Below, one piece after another: positions 26,020 to 32,841 of a stretch of DNA of 64,000 nucleotides. The notes under the pieces were generated by a model. That model was given only the letters and a program-made list of their open reading frames with translations. It was not told where the DNA came from and did not search any database. Position numbers and translations under genes: made by a program. This DNA comes from Gammaproteobacteria bacterium (GTDB taxonomy: Bacteria; Pseudomonadota; Gammaproteobacteria; HK1), in the NCBI GenBank assembly GCA_012103455.1, contig WLWT01000003.1:1116001-1180000 (forward strand). The letters run 5' to 3'. Every line of letters starts with the position of its first letter. Position 1 is the first letter of the stretch.

Positions 26020-26988
26020 ATGCCGCTCAACATTAGCTTGATTACGCCCGCAGAGAAACGGGCGCTTAACGGCAACAGCGTAACCGCCAACCGCTGGGCC
26101 CGGATCTTGACCGGTCTAGGGCACCGCGTATCAGTGGCCAACTCCAATGACGGGCAGTGGCATTGGAACAATTGCGATCTGCTGGTGGCCATTCACGCTT
26201 TCAGAAGCGCCCGCGCGATAGAGGCTTTTCGATCACGCTACCCTGGGCGGGCACTGATCGTATTGCTGGCCGGCACCGATATATACCGCTTCCAGTTCAG
26301 CGCTCCACATATCGTGCGCCGAAGTTTGCATGCAGCCTCTAAATTAGTAGCGTTGCATGATCAGACGGGCGATGATCTGCCGCCCGAGGCCGGGCCGAAG
26401 CTGCGCATCATTCGCCAATCGGCGCTGCCTTTGCCGCAGCCGCTCTCGCCTTCGAAAAAAACCTTCGACGTTTGCATCGCCGGTCATCTACGCGAGGAAA
26501 AAGATCCGCTGCGCACCGCCCTCGCCGCCCGCCTCGCGCCGTCTTCCTCCAAGCTGCGGGTAGTGCACCTAGGCAAAGCCCACACGCGGCAATGGGCCGC
26601 TGCTGCCCGCACCGAGATGCAAACCAATCCACGCTATATCTGGCGCGGCGAGGTGCGCCGCTGGCAGGTGCGCCGTCAATTCGCCCGCGCCCATGCCATG
26701 GTCATCAGCTCGGTGATGGAAGGCGGCGCCAACGTCGTGTCCGAAGCTATAGTGGCCGGATTGCCGATCATCGCCTCGGATATCTCCGGCAACCAAGGCA
26801 TGCTAGGCCCGGCCCACCCAGGATATTTCGCCACCGGTGACGAAACATCGTTGGCCGAGGTGCTGGTCCGGGCCGAGCGCGATCGTGTATTTCTAGAATC
26901 TGTAAGAGCCACCAGTCTCGCTAAAGCACCGCTCTACCACCCGGACCGGGAGCGGGCGGCTTGGTCCGCGCTGCTGGAGGAGCTATAG
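26020..26988 (+). CDS. senB: Selenosugar synthase SenB (glycosyltransferase)
   Basis: A 322-residue GT-B-type glycosyltransferase. The N-terminus ISLITPAEKRALNGNSVTAN followed by RWARILTGLGHRV, then LLVAIHAFRSARAIEAF, VLLAGTDIYR, CIAGHLREEKDPLR and the C-terminal nucleotide-sugar region SSVMEGGANVVSEAI, are features of the family now called SenB. SenB joins selenophosphate and UDP-GlcNAc to make a selenosugar for SenA. It is transcribed divergently from senA with only 21 bp between the start codons, too little for two ordinary promoters outside the coding regions. The last base of its TAG stop is the first base of MITE copy 5. Confidence 0.85.
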   Translation: MPLNISLITPAEKRALNGNSVTANRWARILTGLGHRVSVANSNDGQWHWNNCDLLVAIHAFRSARAIEAFRSRYPGRALIVLLAGTDIYRFQFSAPHIVRRSLHAASKLVALHDQTGDDLPPEAGPKLRIIRQSALPLPQPLSPSKKTFDVCIAGHLREEKDPLRTALAARLAPSSSKLRVVHLGKAHTRQWAAAARTEMQTNPRYIWRGEVRRWQVRRQFARAHAMVISSVMEGGANVVSEAIVAGLPIIASDISGNQGMLGPAHPGYFATGDETSLAEVLVRAERDRVFLESVRATSLAKAPLYHPDRERAAWSALLEEL

Positions 26989-27129
26989 GGCGCCTTTGAA
27001 AAATGCACTTGTTCCGCGATGGCGGCGTCAGCGCCGTGCTTCAATCCTCAGGTATCACCTATACACTGCGGTCTTGCGCGCGGTGCTTCCTTGCACCCAC
27101 GAAACAATGACTATGTTTAGCAACTGCCC
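26988..27129 (-). mobile_element. MITE copy 5, between senB and the integron integrase remnant
   Basis: About 142 bp, GGGCGCCTTTGAAAAATGCA to AGCAACTGCCCC, somewhat more diverged than the other copies. It forms the last base of the senB stop codon on one side and truncates the integron integrase on the other. A clean target duplication is not visible. Confidence 0.82.
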
Positions 27130-27440
27130 CCATGTAGGTTTGTTCGGTGCGGATTGAATAATGACGCGCACGAATCAGACTCGACATCTGTTGCAACGAA
27201 GCCCGATAGGCCTCATCCAGCCCGGTTTGATGCGCAACACGCTCAGTTGAATCGGCCACGAGTTCTGTTCGCGCAATGTTGCATGATTGGGTTCTAGCGA
27301 CCGGGGCCGCTTCGCGCCAAAACCACCAATCTACCGCTTGACCCGCAGGCGTATCGGTCAAATCAACCAGTCATCAACGCAATGCATCCACCGCTTGCTT
27401 AAACTGCCCATCCTGTAATCGATGTTGGCGCGGCAACATG
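27130..27440 (-). pseudogene. intI: Integron integrase, N-terminal remnant
   Basis: The minus strand carries QDGQFKQAVDALR, two stops, LVDLTDTPAGQAVDWWFWRE, then in a shifted frame SLEPNHATLREQNSWP, and SLIRARHYSIRTEQTYMGAV. The last block is the start of the core-binding domain of IntI/Xer-type recombinases. The first blocks match the longer N-terminal region seen in some environmental integron integrases. The catalytic tyrosine-recombinase domain is absent: the gene is cut by MITE copy 5. Its divergent orientation to the cassette array at its right is that expected of an integron. No functional integrase is left here. Confidence 0.72.
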
Positions 27441-27441
27441 C

Positions 27442-27496
27442 ACTTAACAAGTAAATTCAGGTGACGCCTACGGCGCACCTGATTTAGGCATTAGGC
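27442..27496 (+). other. attC/attI-like recombination site
   Basis: It starts ACTTAAC, has a stem CAGGTGACGCC / GGCGCACCTG around a TAC loop, and ends with ATTAGGC. The order of short complementary ends around an imperfect inner stem is that of attC sites. It lies between the integrase remnant and the first cassette. Confidence 0.55.
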
Positions 27497-27548
27497 CGTA
27501 GGCCGTGGACTGCGTGAGCGAGATTGGATACGTTGTACCCGAGAATCC

Positions 27549-27842
27549 TTGAACGCTTCAGATCTCGAAAGATCTCGAATCCGTGAGCGCCGATATGCCG
27601 TTACGCTTCATGCCTTGGATGAGATGGATGAAGATGCGCTGTCTGTATTTGACTTGGAGAGGACGATTCTCACTGGAAAAATCATAGAGCGGCAGCGTGA
27701 TCAGGCAACTCGGGAATGGAAGTACTTGGTGCGAGGGAATGCCATCAATGGGCGCCAAGTGGTGATGGTCGGCAAACTGGGACCTACAGACAAACTCGTT
27801 ATAATAACAGCGTGGACAAATGATGAACAAGCTGAAATGTGA
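27549..27842 (+). CDS. DUF4258-family protein, putative toxin of a DUF4258/YgiT pair
   Basis: About 97 residues if started from TTG 27549; no in-frame ATG gives a better start. It has the DUF4258 pattern RRYAVTLHALDEMDEDALSV, the IL.G.IIE..RD element and GRQVVMVGKLGPTDKLVIIT, all typical of the small beta-alpha proteins paired with YgiT-type zinc-finger antitoxins. Its stop lies 20 bases inside the next gene, so the two are coupled. Together they form one cassette ending in an attC. Toxicity is inferred from the family arrangement. Confidence 0.75.
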   Translation: MNASDLERSRIRERRYAVTLHALDEMDEDALSVFDLERTILTGKIIERQRDQATREWKYLVRGNAINGRQVVMVGKLGPTDKLVIITAWTNDEQAEM

Positions 27843-28068
27843 CAACTGCGGAGAGCACCAAGCTCGAATTCGTCATGTCTCTCGTAGCTATGGTTCTGGT
27901 AAGGATCTGCTAGTGCTCGAAGGGATTCCATTGATCTCGTGCCCAAGATGTGGGGAAGGCTATTTCACTGCCGAAACACTTCACGAGGTCGAACGCATAA
28001 AGCTTCATCGGGAGGGATTCGCAGAGATCAAACCGGTGTCCGTCGCGAGGTTCCATCATGCGGCCTAA
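27820..28068 (+). CDS. YgiT-type zinc-finger protein, putative antitoxin
   Basis: 82 residues, ATG 27820 (a second ATG follows at once). It has two CxxC pairs, CDNCGEHQ and CPRCGEGYF, separated by about 30 residues, forming the YgiT-type zinc finger. The helix-turn-helix domain of full MqsA antitoxins is missing, as in the short YgiT group that accompanies DUF4258 toxins. The TAA stop is part of the GCCTAAC end of the following attC, as usual for integron cassettes. Confidence 0.8.
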   Translation: MMNKLKCDNCGEHQARIRHVSRSYGSGKDLLVLEGIPLISCPRCGEGYFTAETLHEVERIKLHREGFAEIKPVSVARFHHAA

Positions 28069-28127
28069 CCCGGCGCTCCAGCCGCGGCCAAGCCGCTACG
28101 CGGCTTGGCCGCGGCTGAGTTTGGTCG
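28063..28127 (+). other. attC site, interrupted at its right side by IS4
   Basis: GCCTAAC (28063-28069) is followed by a perfect 17-base stem AGCCGCGGCCAAGCCGC with a TAC loop (28080-28116), then CTGAGTTTGG. The matching right end GTTAGGC is found at 29490-29496, on the far side of the IS4-family element, so the element sits inside this attC. The stem could also act as a terminator, but no T run follows. Confidence 0.68.
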
Positions 28128-29481
28128 CTGAGCGATCCCCACGATTTCACGCGGCAAATGCCTGTTCGTGGACGAGGGTTGGAACCGTTTTCGCCGCTTC
28201 GAGGCGTTCGGCTTTGGTGACTCTGAATCGATGACTTCGAAGGCGTTCCCGGCCCGGAAAGAACGTCGATAACACCGGTGCTCGAGTCTCGGTGTTGGCC
28301 TGGAAGTGCCGGCTCAATCCTCGGGCCCTTGCGACCCAACCTGCCAGCCAGTACACCAACGTCGCCCGCGTGCCGATCAGCCACAACACGTCGAGCCGAT
28401 TCACCTCTGGGCTGCGTGCATACCGCAACCCGAACCCCCAGCGGTGCCCCTTCACCTCTCGAAACGTCTCCTCAATCTGCAGGCGCAGGGCGTAGAGCCG
28501 CACGATGTCGCGCCCCGCTCCTCGGCTGTGGGGCAACGAGGTCGCCAGCAGCCAAGGCGCCCGATAGTACCGCCGCCACCGAACTCGCCCTACCTGATTG
28601 CGCCGAACTCGCGCTCTGCCCGCTCCCTGGTGGGACTTCTTCGCCCGATACCGCCCACAGCGATAGGGGTGGCGACGCGACACTCTGGCCGCGCCAACAG
28701 GCGTGGGCTGACTCGCCGCCTGACTGTAGAGCCCGGTCCTCGTCCACCCAGTCGTTGTTCCATCGAGACCATACTTCACTCGCTTGCGCACCCGTCCAAC
28801 CCCATCCCAACCGTAGCTCTGCACTTCCCGGAACCACGGCCCGCGCAACCCGGCGTCGGTGACAAGGATGGAGCCGCACTCAGTGGGCAGCACCGCACGA
28901 AGGGGGCGCAAGAACCGACAGTGAGTCCGGGGGCTGTTGGAGCGACTCGGTCGATGAACCTCCTCGTAGCGGGTGAGCGCACGCCCCCCAACCGGCACCG
29001 CTGCCTTGAGCATCAGACGGTCGTGACCGGGCTCGCAATCCGACCCATCCACGAGGATGACCGGGGAGCGGTTCGCACGCAGCACCCACCGGGCCATGGC
29101 TTGGTAGATACCTAGGCGCTCCGCGTGCAGATGGACGTGTCCAACGAGGCGATCGACACACTTGATGTTGGGTTTCGTGAAGGCGCCCGAGGCGAGGCTG
29201 CGACCGATGTGCGTCAACGTCAGCTTCCCACCACTGAGCAGCCCGCCGGCCACCTTCACCAACGCGCCCACTCGTCCCGGATGGATGAACGGACACGCGT
29301 TCGTCAACCCACTGTGCAACAATCTCAGCTCGTGCAGGCTGTCCTCTCCGATTCGTCTTGGAGGTCTCGACAACACCCATTAGATCAGATGACAGCAAGA
29401 TCAGATGACAGCAGGCGCGTCGATCCTTTATGTGATTGATCCCTCAGATGATCCTCACTCGTATTCGTGGGGATTCATCAG
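28128..29481 (-). mobile_element. IS4-family insertion sequence
   Basis: 1,354 bp. The ends CTGAGCGATCCCCACGA (left) and CTGATGAATCCCCACGA (right, read inward on the opposite strand) are imperfect inverted repeats. It contains one complete transposase gene on the minus strand and is inserted in an integron attC. A target duplication is not evident. Confidence 0.8.
28147..29376 (-). CDS. IS4-family transposase
   Basis: A 409-residue protein, uninterrupted. It has an N-terminal region NIKCVDRLVGHVHLHAERLG, the first catalytic Asp in SPVILVDGSDCEPG, a second Asp region in SILVTDAGLRGPWF, and the IS4 signature Y-R-E-K in YALRLQIEETFREVKGHRWG. The order and length are right for the IS4 group. It is Arg-rich and GC-rich, unlike the AT-rich cassettes around it, so it came from a GC-rich background. 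A long open frame on the opposite strand is a shadow. Confidence 0.88.
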   Translation of the reverse strand: MLSRPPRRIGEDSLHELRLLHSGLTNACPFIHPGRVGALVKVAGGLLSGGKLTLTHIGRSLASGAFTKPNIKCVDRLVGHVHLHAERLGIYQAMARWVLRANRSPVILVDGSDCEPGHDRLMLKAAVPVGGRALTRYEEVHRPSRSNSPRTHCRFLRPLRAVLPTECGSILVTDAGLRGPWFREVQSYGWDGVGRVRKRVKYGLDGTTTGWTRTGLYSQAASQPTPVGAARVSRRHPYRCGRYRAKKSHQGAGRARVRRNQVGRVRWRRYYRAPWLLATSLPHSRGAGRDIVRLYALRLQIEETFREVKGHRWGFGLRYARSPEVNRLDVLWLIGTRATLVYWLAGWVARARGLSRHFQANTETRAPVLSTFFPGRERLRSHRFRVTKAERLEAAKTVPTLVHEQAFAA

Positions 29482-29587
29482 GGGCTGGCGTTAGGCGTTC
29501 AATATTTCAGATGTTTTAGCTATTTTTGCTGTTTGAATGTTATGGAAACGTTTAATTTGAAGTAAGCGGTAATGACTGAGAAATAGT

Positions 29588-29809
29588 ATGAAGAAAATAC
29601 TTACTGCTCTGATAGAGCGTGAAGGAAACTCTTATGTGTCCCTTTGCCCAGAACTCGACATTGCGAGTCAAGGCGATACAGTACAAGAAGCCAGAGAACA
29701 TTTAAAAGAGGCCATAGAACTTTTCTTTGAAACGGCCTCTCCAGAGGAAATCAACATGCGTTTGCATGATGAGATATACATAACTCAAGTAGAGGTTGCC
29801 GTTGGCTAG
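29588..29809 (+). CDS. hicB: HicB-family antitoxin (pair 1)
   Basis: 73 residues. The N-terminal half MKKILTALIEREGNSYVSLC-PELDIASQGDTVQEA is the partial RNase-H-like fold of HicB, with the conserved PELDIASQG turn. The C-terminus is short and has no clear DNA-binding domain. It overlaps the hicA start by 14 bases. Here the antitoxin comes first, the reverse of the E. coli hicAB order but common in cassettes. It lies in the cassette that follows the IS4-split attC and is AT-rich. Confidence 0.83.
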   Translation: MKKILTALIEREGNSYVSLCPELDIASQGDTVQEAREHLKEAIELFFETASPEEINMRLHDEIYITQVEVAVG

Positions 29810-29993
29810 GTTGCGTATCCTGTCAGGTGAACAAGTTTGTGCCATTCTCCTGAAAAAAGGGTTCACCCGAATTCGTCAGAAAGGCAGTCACATTGTAATG
29901 CAAAAAGTGATGGGAAACTCCACTATTACAGTTCCTGTACCGAATCACAAAGAAATAAAAACTGGGACGTTTCAATCTATTATTCGCCAATAA
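29796..29993 (+). CDS. hicA: HicA-family mRNA interferase toxin (pair 1)
   Basis: 65 residues, start TTG 29796, overlapping hicB. It has the HicA double-stranded-RNA-binding-like core: LSGEQVCAILLKKGFTRIRQ, then KGSHIVMQK with the catalytic His, and VPVPNHKEIKTGTFQSIIRQ. HicA cleaves mRNA and is neutralised by HicB. A recognisable attC does not follow directly; a group II intron remnant lies there. Confidence 0.83.
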   Translation: MPLARLRILSGEQVCAILLKKGFTRIRQKGSHIVMQKVMGNSTITVPVPNHKEIKTGTFQSIIRQ

Positions 29994-29999
29994 GGCAGC

Positions 30000-30170
30000 G
30001 GTGAAGGAGTTCGGCATCGCATCCCCGCGTATCGTACAGAGCACTCGCGCGCATGTTGTCTTTGCATGACTACCCGTCCGACGCGAAAGCGAGTACAACC
30101 GAGGAACCGGATGCGGGAAAACCGCACGTCCGGGACTGTGCGGGGGGCGTCCGGTAACGGGCGTTCCTAC
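30000..30170 (+). other. 3' end of a group II intron (domains V-VI), remnant
   Basis: Bases 30103-30135 (GAACCGGATGCGGGAAAACC then GCACGTCCGGGAC) form a 34-base hairpin closely like group II intron domain V. A second hairpin, GGGCGTCCGGTAACGGGCGT, follows with an unpaired-A region like domain VI, ending near TTCCTAC at 30170. No reverse-transcriptase gene or 5' intron end is present. Class C-attC introns are known to insert at integron attC sites, which fits the position after a cassette gene. Confidence 0.6.
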
Positions 30171-30256
30171 CGCGAGAGCAGTATTGATCGTAAAATATAG
30201 TATTTGTAACAGTGAATGGAAGATTGTGAAAATCATTGCCAAGAGGGAAATTCAGC

Positions 30257-30466
30257 ATGGCCATAAATTTCACTTTGGATTATTGGTTGGATGACGGCTG
30301 GTATATAGGAAAACTTCGAGAGGTGCCAGGGGTTTTCAGCCAAGGGAAAACACTCGACGACTTAAAGTCGAATATCCGTGATGCCTATGCACTAATGATG
30401 CAGGAGACATCTGATGTGCCTGTCAAAGAGTTCCAATCGACTAAATTCCCGGTGGAAACGGCTTGA
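30257..30466 (+). CDS. hicB: HicB-family antitoxin (pair 2)
   Basis: 69 residues from ATG 30257, with AAGAGGG upstream. The core FTLDYWLDDGWYIGKLREVP followed by GVFSQGKTLDDLKSNIRDAY is HicB-type. It differs from pair 1 in sequence, so it is a separate acquisition and not a duplication. It overlaps the following hicA start by four bases. No DNA-binding tail is seen. Confidence 0.8.
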   Translation: MAINFTLDYWLDDGWYIGKLREVPGVFSQGKTLDDLKSNIRDAYALMMQETSDVPVKEFQSTKFPVETA

Positions 30467-30645
30467 AACGAAGCAAGTTTCTAAAGGAACTCAAAATTGC
30501 CGGTTGTGATTTGAAAAGACATGGTTCAAGGCATGATATTGATGTGAACTCCCAAAATGGAAAACGAGCGCCAGTACCTCGACACAATGAAGTCAAAGAC
30601 AGTTTATGCAAACTCATCAGGCAACAACCGGGAATACATTCCTAA
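30463..30645 (+). CDS. hicA: HicA-family mRNA interferase toxin (pair 2)
   Basis: 60 residues, TTG start overlapping the hicB stop. MKRSKFLKELKIAGCDLKRH, then GSRHDIDVNSQNGKRAPVPR and HNEVKDSLCKLIRQQ, is a typical short HicA. The catalytic His is in GSRHDI. In many relatives the position after HDI is Tyr, here it is Asp. The TAA stop forms part of the left end of the following attC. Confidence 0.8.
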   Translation: MKRSKFLKELKIAGCDLKRHGSRHDIDVNSQNGKRAPVPRHNEVKDSLCKLIRQQPGIHS

Positions 30646-30697
30646 GATGGCACTCCAGCCGGCCGCCTAAAGGCGGCGGCTGAGTTTAGCCGTTAGC
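30640..30697 (+). other. attC site
   Basis: Left end TCCTAAG, inner stem CAGCCG-G-CCGCC / GGCGGCGGCTG around TAAA with one unpaired G, then AGTTTAGCCGTTAGC at the right. The extrahelical base and the complementary ends (TCCTAAGATGGC against GCTAACGGCTAAA) are typical of integron attC sites. It separates the second HicAB cassette from the BrnTA cassette. Confidence 0.72.
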
Positions 30698-30760
30698 AGT
30701 ATTTCCACCGCTAGTTCTCTGCACCTTGCTTGTTGAGTAGAAAAGGTATATTTTATACTC

Positions 30761-31024
30761 GTGAGTGAGTTCGAATATGACGAAGCTAAAAGCCGAGCTA
30801 ATCTGAAGAAACACGGTATCGACTTCTTTTCCGCCCAAGAACTGTGGAACGACCCAGATGCTTTGGAAATTAAGGCTAGCTCGGCTGATGAGCCCAGGTT
30901 TCTTGTTATAGGCCTTATTCAAGGCAAGCATTGGTCCGCTGTTGTGACGTATCGCGAAGACAAAATTCGCCTAATATCAGTAAGGCGATCACGTAAGAAA
31001 GAGGTATTGCTTTATGAAAGCTAA
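30761..31024 (+). CDS. brnT: BrnT-family ribonuclease toxin
   Basis: 87 residues, start GTG 30761. EFEYDEAKSRANLKKHGIDF is the BrnT opening; later GLIQGKHWSAVVTYREDKIR and LISVRRSRKKEVLLYE follow, the last with the conserved Arg pair of the RelE-like fold. BrnT is a ribosome-independent RNase bound by BrnA. It overlaps the antitoxin gene by 11 bases, the usual order for brnTA. Confidence 0.85.
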   Translation: MSEFEYDEAKSRANLKKHGIDFFSAQELWNDPDALEIKASSADEPRFLVIGLIQGKHWSAVVTYREDKIRLISVRRSRKKEVLLYES

Positions 31025-31268
31025 AGACTTCGACAAAAAATTCGACCGAGGGAAAGAAGACATTATTGATGATCTTGATCTTTCGACTATGCGTCGCCCA
31101 AACCAAGAACAAAAGCGCATCAACGTCGATTTCCCTTCTTGGGTCGTTGACTCCCTTGACCGAGAGGCGGCTCGTATTGGTGTCACCCGCCAATCAATTA
31201 TCAAGGTCTGGCTAGTTGAGCGCTTGCAGTCTGAAATTGCCAACAAGTCAAGCAAGCGGACGCAGTAA
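31014..31268 (+). CDS. brnA: BrnA-type ribbon-helix-helix antitoxin
   Basis: 84 residues. A flexible N-terminus binds the toxin in the family; a ribbon-helix-helix segment follows: QEQKRINVDFPSWVVDSLDR and EAARIGVTRQSIIKVWLVER. RHH antitoxins repress their own operon. The TAA stop falls in the palindrome CGCAGTAAACTGCG that belongs to the attC-like site after it. Confidence 0.83.
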   Translation: MKAKDFDKKFDRGKEDIIDDLDLSTMRRPNQEQKRINVDFPSWVVDSLDREAARIGVTRQSIIKVWLVERLQSEIANKSSKRTQ

Positions 31269-31296
31269 ACTGCGCCTCTTCTCGAAGCGTTATGTG
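31247..31296 (+). other. Probable attC site (degenerate)
   Basis: The palindrome CGCAGTAAACTGCG followed by CTCGAAGCGTTATGT resembles a short attC with a GCGTTATG-type right end. The left end is less clear than in the other sites. Confidence 0.45.
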
Positions 31297-31313
31297 GCAA
31301 ATCGGGTTCTTGG

Positions 31314-31439
31314 ATGTTTTTGGATCTATCTGAAGATGGTAAGGCAATCATACATTTCTATAAAGATTGGGGTGGGTCGTTTTCTTCTAGTCTACAGCAA
31401 TACGTTGATGAGCTAGCTTATTATAAAGTGCATCTCTAA
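31314..31439 (+). CDS. Small open frame in the last cassette position
   Basis: 41 residues, starting MFLDLSEDGKAIIHFYKDWG and ending YVDELAYYKVHL. The composition is AT-rich like the other cassettes and the peptide looks protein-like, but it has no convincing ribosome-binding site and may be the tail of a broken gene. No family is recognised. Confidence 0.35.
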   Translation: MFLDLSEDGKAIIHFYKDWGGSFSSSLQQYVDELAYYKVHL

Positions 31440-31700
31440 AGAAGAAGATTCTGATTGTATTTGCTATTGCTTTGAAAATAGATAGGCGTAGGGATTGATC
31501 TGCAAGGCGCAGCGATGGAAGCGGGCGCCGTTTGGCAGTGTCAGCGCAGCCTCAATTGCCTCTGACAGAGGTGCAGACGGATCCGTGCTCGCTGCCGTCA
31601 TCGATTTTTTCTCATTAGCACTGCGTTACTGCCCCCACTGCTTCAATCCTACATGTGTGAAAGCCTACACGCGTGAAAGCCCCTAGGAGCACACATTAGC
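31440..31700. other. Intergenic region at the right edge of the integron
   Basis: No supportable gene. Composition changes from AT-rich to GC-rich near 31500, marking the right boundary of the cassette array. A short duplication (TGTGTGAAAGCCTACACGCGTGAAAGCC) lies at 31654-31682. Confidence 0.5.
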
Positions 31701-32831
31701 CTACCTCTCGAATTGCGCCATGAAGCGGCGGTCTATCCAATCCTTCCACCGCCAGATCCAGGCGCCTTCCAGAACCAGCCGGCCGCCGCGGCTGGCGACG
31801 GCGCTTTTATCACCGGTGCTGATCAGCGTGAGGAACTTACGCTGCGGTGTGAACCGCTTCGGTGCTTGCCCGGCCAGCGCGCGGGTCAGATTGTGGGCCA
31901 GCGGCGGACCTTGGCGCACCGCGAAAACACCGGCTTTTTGGCGCGGAAAAGCGGCTACATGCGCGCAATCCCCGGCCGCGAACACGTGCTTGTGGCTGGT
32001 CGATTGCAATGTCGCGTCGGTGCGGATGAATCCAGCGCTGTCGGTCACAAAGCCGGCTGCCGCCATCCACGGCTGGGCAGCGGCGCTGGTCGCCCAGAGG
32101 ACTTCATCGAGGGTAACTGCCCCTTGTTCGGTGCACACCGAGTTCTCTGTGACCGCGTAGACCCGTGCCTGGTGCAAGTAGATGCCGCGCCGGCGAAGAG
32201 TGCTTTCCAACCGCCGCCGGACCCCATGGGGATGGTTCGGCAGGAGGCCCCGCTCCGAGGCGAATAGATGGAATTGCGCGCCGGGTTTGACGCTGGCCAA
32301 GGCGTGATGGGCGGCGAGAATGAGCTCCACGCCCCCAGCGCCGGCGCCCACTACACCCAGCCGCAGGCGCATGACATTTGCCATTCGATCAAACAACGCC
32401 CGCCATCGCATTACGAACTGGCTGATGGGCTTGACCGGCGTGGCGTAGATCTCGGCGCCGGGGGTCGAGCGGCAATCGGGGGTGGCGCCGATGTTGATGG
32501 ACAAGACGTCATACGCTGCCTCTTCTTTGCGGCCCCGCACGACGCGCCGCGCCAGATCGAGCGCGATGACTTCATCATGGACAAAGCGCACGTTGGCGCG
32601 CCGGCAAAGCGCTCTCAGATCGATATGCATCTCCTCGGCGCTGTAATGGCCGGCCAAGAATCCAGGGAGCATGCCGGAGTAGGGCGTCAGTGGCTCCCGG
32701 CCGATCAAAGTGATGCGCGTATCCGGTGGCGGATGGTCTACGAAATGGCGCAGGACGATGGCATGGCTATGGCCACCGCCCACCAAGATTAGATGCTGGC
32801 CCGATTGAGTTGGCCCCGATCGATGCGCCAT
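31701..32831 (-). CDS. FAD/NAD(P)-dependent oxidoreductase of the SelD-N-terminal type
   Basis: A 376-residue protein. LILVGGGHSHAIVLRHF is the FAD-binding motif; TPYSGMLPGFLAGHYSAEEM and HIDLRALCRRANVRFVHDEV match the family that in many bacteria is fused to the N-terminus of selenide,water dikinase (SelD) and otherwise stands alone, as here. LGVVGAGAGGVELILA is the NAD(P) motif and VFAAGDCAHV closes the FAD site. The reaction is unknown; association with SelD suggests reduction of a selenium or sulfur species. It is the last gene of the putative selenate transporter operon (10 bp after the permease). Confidence 0.85.
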   Translation of the reverse strand: MAHRSGPTQSGQHLILVGGGHSHAIVLRHFVDHPPPDTRITLIGREPLTPYSGMLPGFLAGHYSAEEMHIDLRALCRRANVRFVHDEVIALDLARRVVRGRKEEAAYDVLSINIGATPDCRSTPGAEIYATPVKPISQFVMRWRALFDRMANVMRLRLGVVGAGAGGVELILAAHHALASVKPGAQFHLFASERGLLPNHPHGVRRRLESTLRRRGIYLHQARVYAVTENSVCTEQGAVTLDEVLWATSAAAQPWMAAAGFVTDSAGFIRTDATLQSTSHKHVFAAGDCAHVAAFPRQKAGVFAVRQGPPLAHNLTRALAGQAPKRFTPQRKFLTLISTGDKSAVASRGGRLVLEGAWIWRWKDWIDRRFMAQFER

Positions 32832-32841
32832 GGCGACAAAT

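Noticed and set aside
28080..28116. Intrinsic terminator after the YgiT gene
   Set aside because: The stem is strong but has no T run, and its place between GCCTAAC and the displaced GTTAGGC fits an attC.
28278..29115. Long open frame on the plus strand inside the IS4-family element
   Set aside because: It is the mirror of the transposase gene in GC-rich DNA and has no family character.
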